This document shows positions 13,280-13,373 of a DNA stretch of 13,373 nucleotides, one piece after another (positions within the stretch are counted from its first letter, which is position 1; the number at the start of each line of letters is the position of its first letter). A program made the translations under genes and the position numbers. The notes beneath the pieces are model-generated. The model saw nothing but the letters and a program-made list of their open reading frames with translations. It was not told where the DNA came from and searched no databases. This DNA is from Planctomycetaceae bacterium (GTDB taxonomy: Bacteria; Planctomycetota; Planctomycetia; Pirellulales; Pirellulaceae), in contig DNWZ01000705.1 of NCBI GenBank assembly GCA_003506095.1, forward strand, positions 1 to 13,373, in the 5' to 3' direction.

Positions 13280-13373
13280 AAATCCAATGCTAGCTTACAG
13301 GCCTTGGGCCGCTGCCGTGGCGGTTTTTCCACCAAAATCCACATTTTATGCGATGGTAAGGGCAACCCACTGA
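13280..13373 (+). pseudogene. Continuation of the IS5 transposase after the stop, partial
   Basis: In the same frame as the preceding transposase part, 13280-13372 is open and encodes LQALGRCRGGFSTKIHI then LCDGKGNPL, which is the start of the catalytic core of IS5-family transposases. The spacing from AAG (residues 111-113 before the stop) to ALG is 13 codons including the stop, equal to the spacing I expect for intact relatives. The remainder lies outside the window, so whether the second Asp and the Glu are present is unknown. Confidence 0.65.

Larger units (their letters stand above)
12846..13373 (+). mobile_element. IS5-family element, partial at the window edge
   Basis: The element begins with GGCTCTGTCTGAAAACC or one base later, right after CTAG (12842-12845), a plausible target for this family. 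The start resembles ends of IS5/IS427-type elements and is followed within 80 bp by a DUF4096-type transposase frame. The right end, the target duplication and the last two catalytic residues fall outside the window. It sits inside the IS630 transposase gene, making it the younger insertion. Confidence 0.75.

Noticed and set aside
1..13373. CRISPR array, tRNA or rRNA genes
   Set aside because: No regularly spaced repeats of 25-40 bp with unique spacers, and no cloverleaf or rRNA-like sequence was seen on reading. The heptamer arrays are far too short in unit length to be CRISPR.

Overview
The window looks like an accessory sugar-transfer and methylation locus from a bacterium, followed on the right by a graveyard of insertion sequences. 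The host is probably a planctomycete (Pirellula/Rhodopirellula type). This rests on wide gaps between co-oriented genes, weak ribosome binding sites, several TTG starts, heptamer repeats between genes, the mix of IS families, and the style of the FkbM-like and GT-A-like proteins. The assignment is an inference and only moderately secure, because no rRNA, ribosomal or other marker gene is present.

Left part (1-9931): nine complete genes, all on the + strand. In order they encode an extended short-chain dehydrogenase acting on a nucleotide sugar (26-1009), a two-domain protein joining a glycosyltransferase to an FkbM-type methyltransferase (1140-2903), a GT4 glycosyltransferase overlapping it by a TTGA junction (2900-4111), a class I SAM methyltransferase (4239-5057), an uncharacterised GT-A-like protein (5157-5945), a GT2 glycosyltransferase (6029-7090), a GT8-like transferase with a DAD motif (7236-8123), a second FkbM-like methyltransferase (8154-8966) and another GT2 enzyme (9044-9931). 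Read together they would make a sugar precursor, add several sugars in turn, and cap or decorate them with methyl groups, giving an O-methylated surface glycan. No initiating phosphoglycosyltransferase, flippase, polymerase or export gene is visible, so the cluster must rely on functions outside the window. Two upstream regions (1-25 and 5942-6025) are built from a 7-bp periodic repeat whose units begin with CT.

Middle part (9932-10966): about 1 kb without a convincing gene. It holds a stem-loop on the stop codon of the last GT2 gene, two short unidentified open frames, a tight group of three hairpins at 10712-10778, and the left flank of an IS3-type element.

Right part (about 10896-13373): three IS fragments. 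An IS3-family element (IS407-like) has an intact orfA, but its orfB is broken by a nonsense codon, a one-base loss at the catalytic Glu codon, a further stop, and an Asp-to-Asn change at the first catalytic position. Next is the N-terminal half of an IS630-type transposase, cut just before its catalytic domain by an IS5-family element. That IS5 element runs off the window's right edge and is itself interrupted by an in-frame stop.
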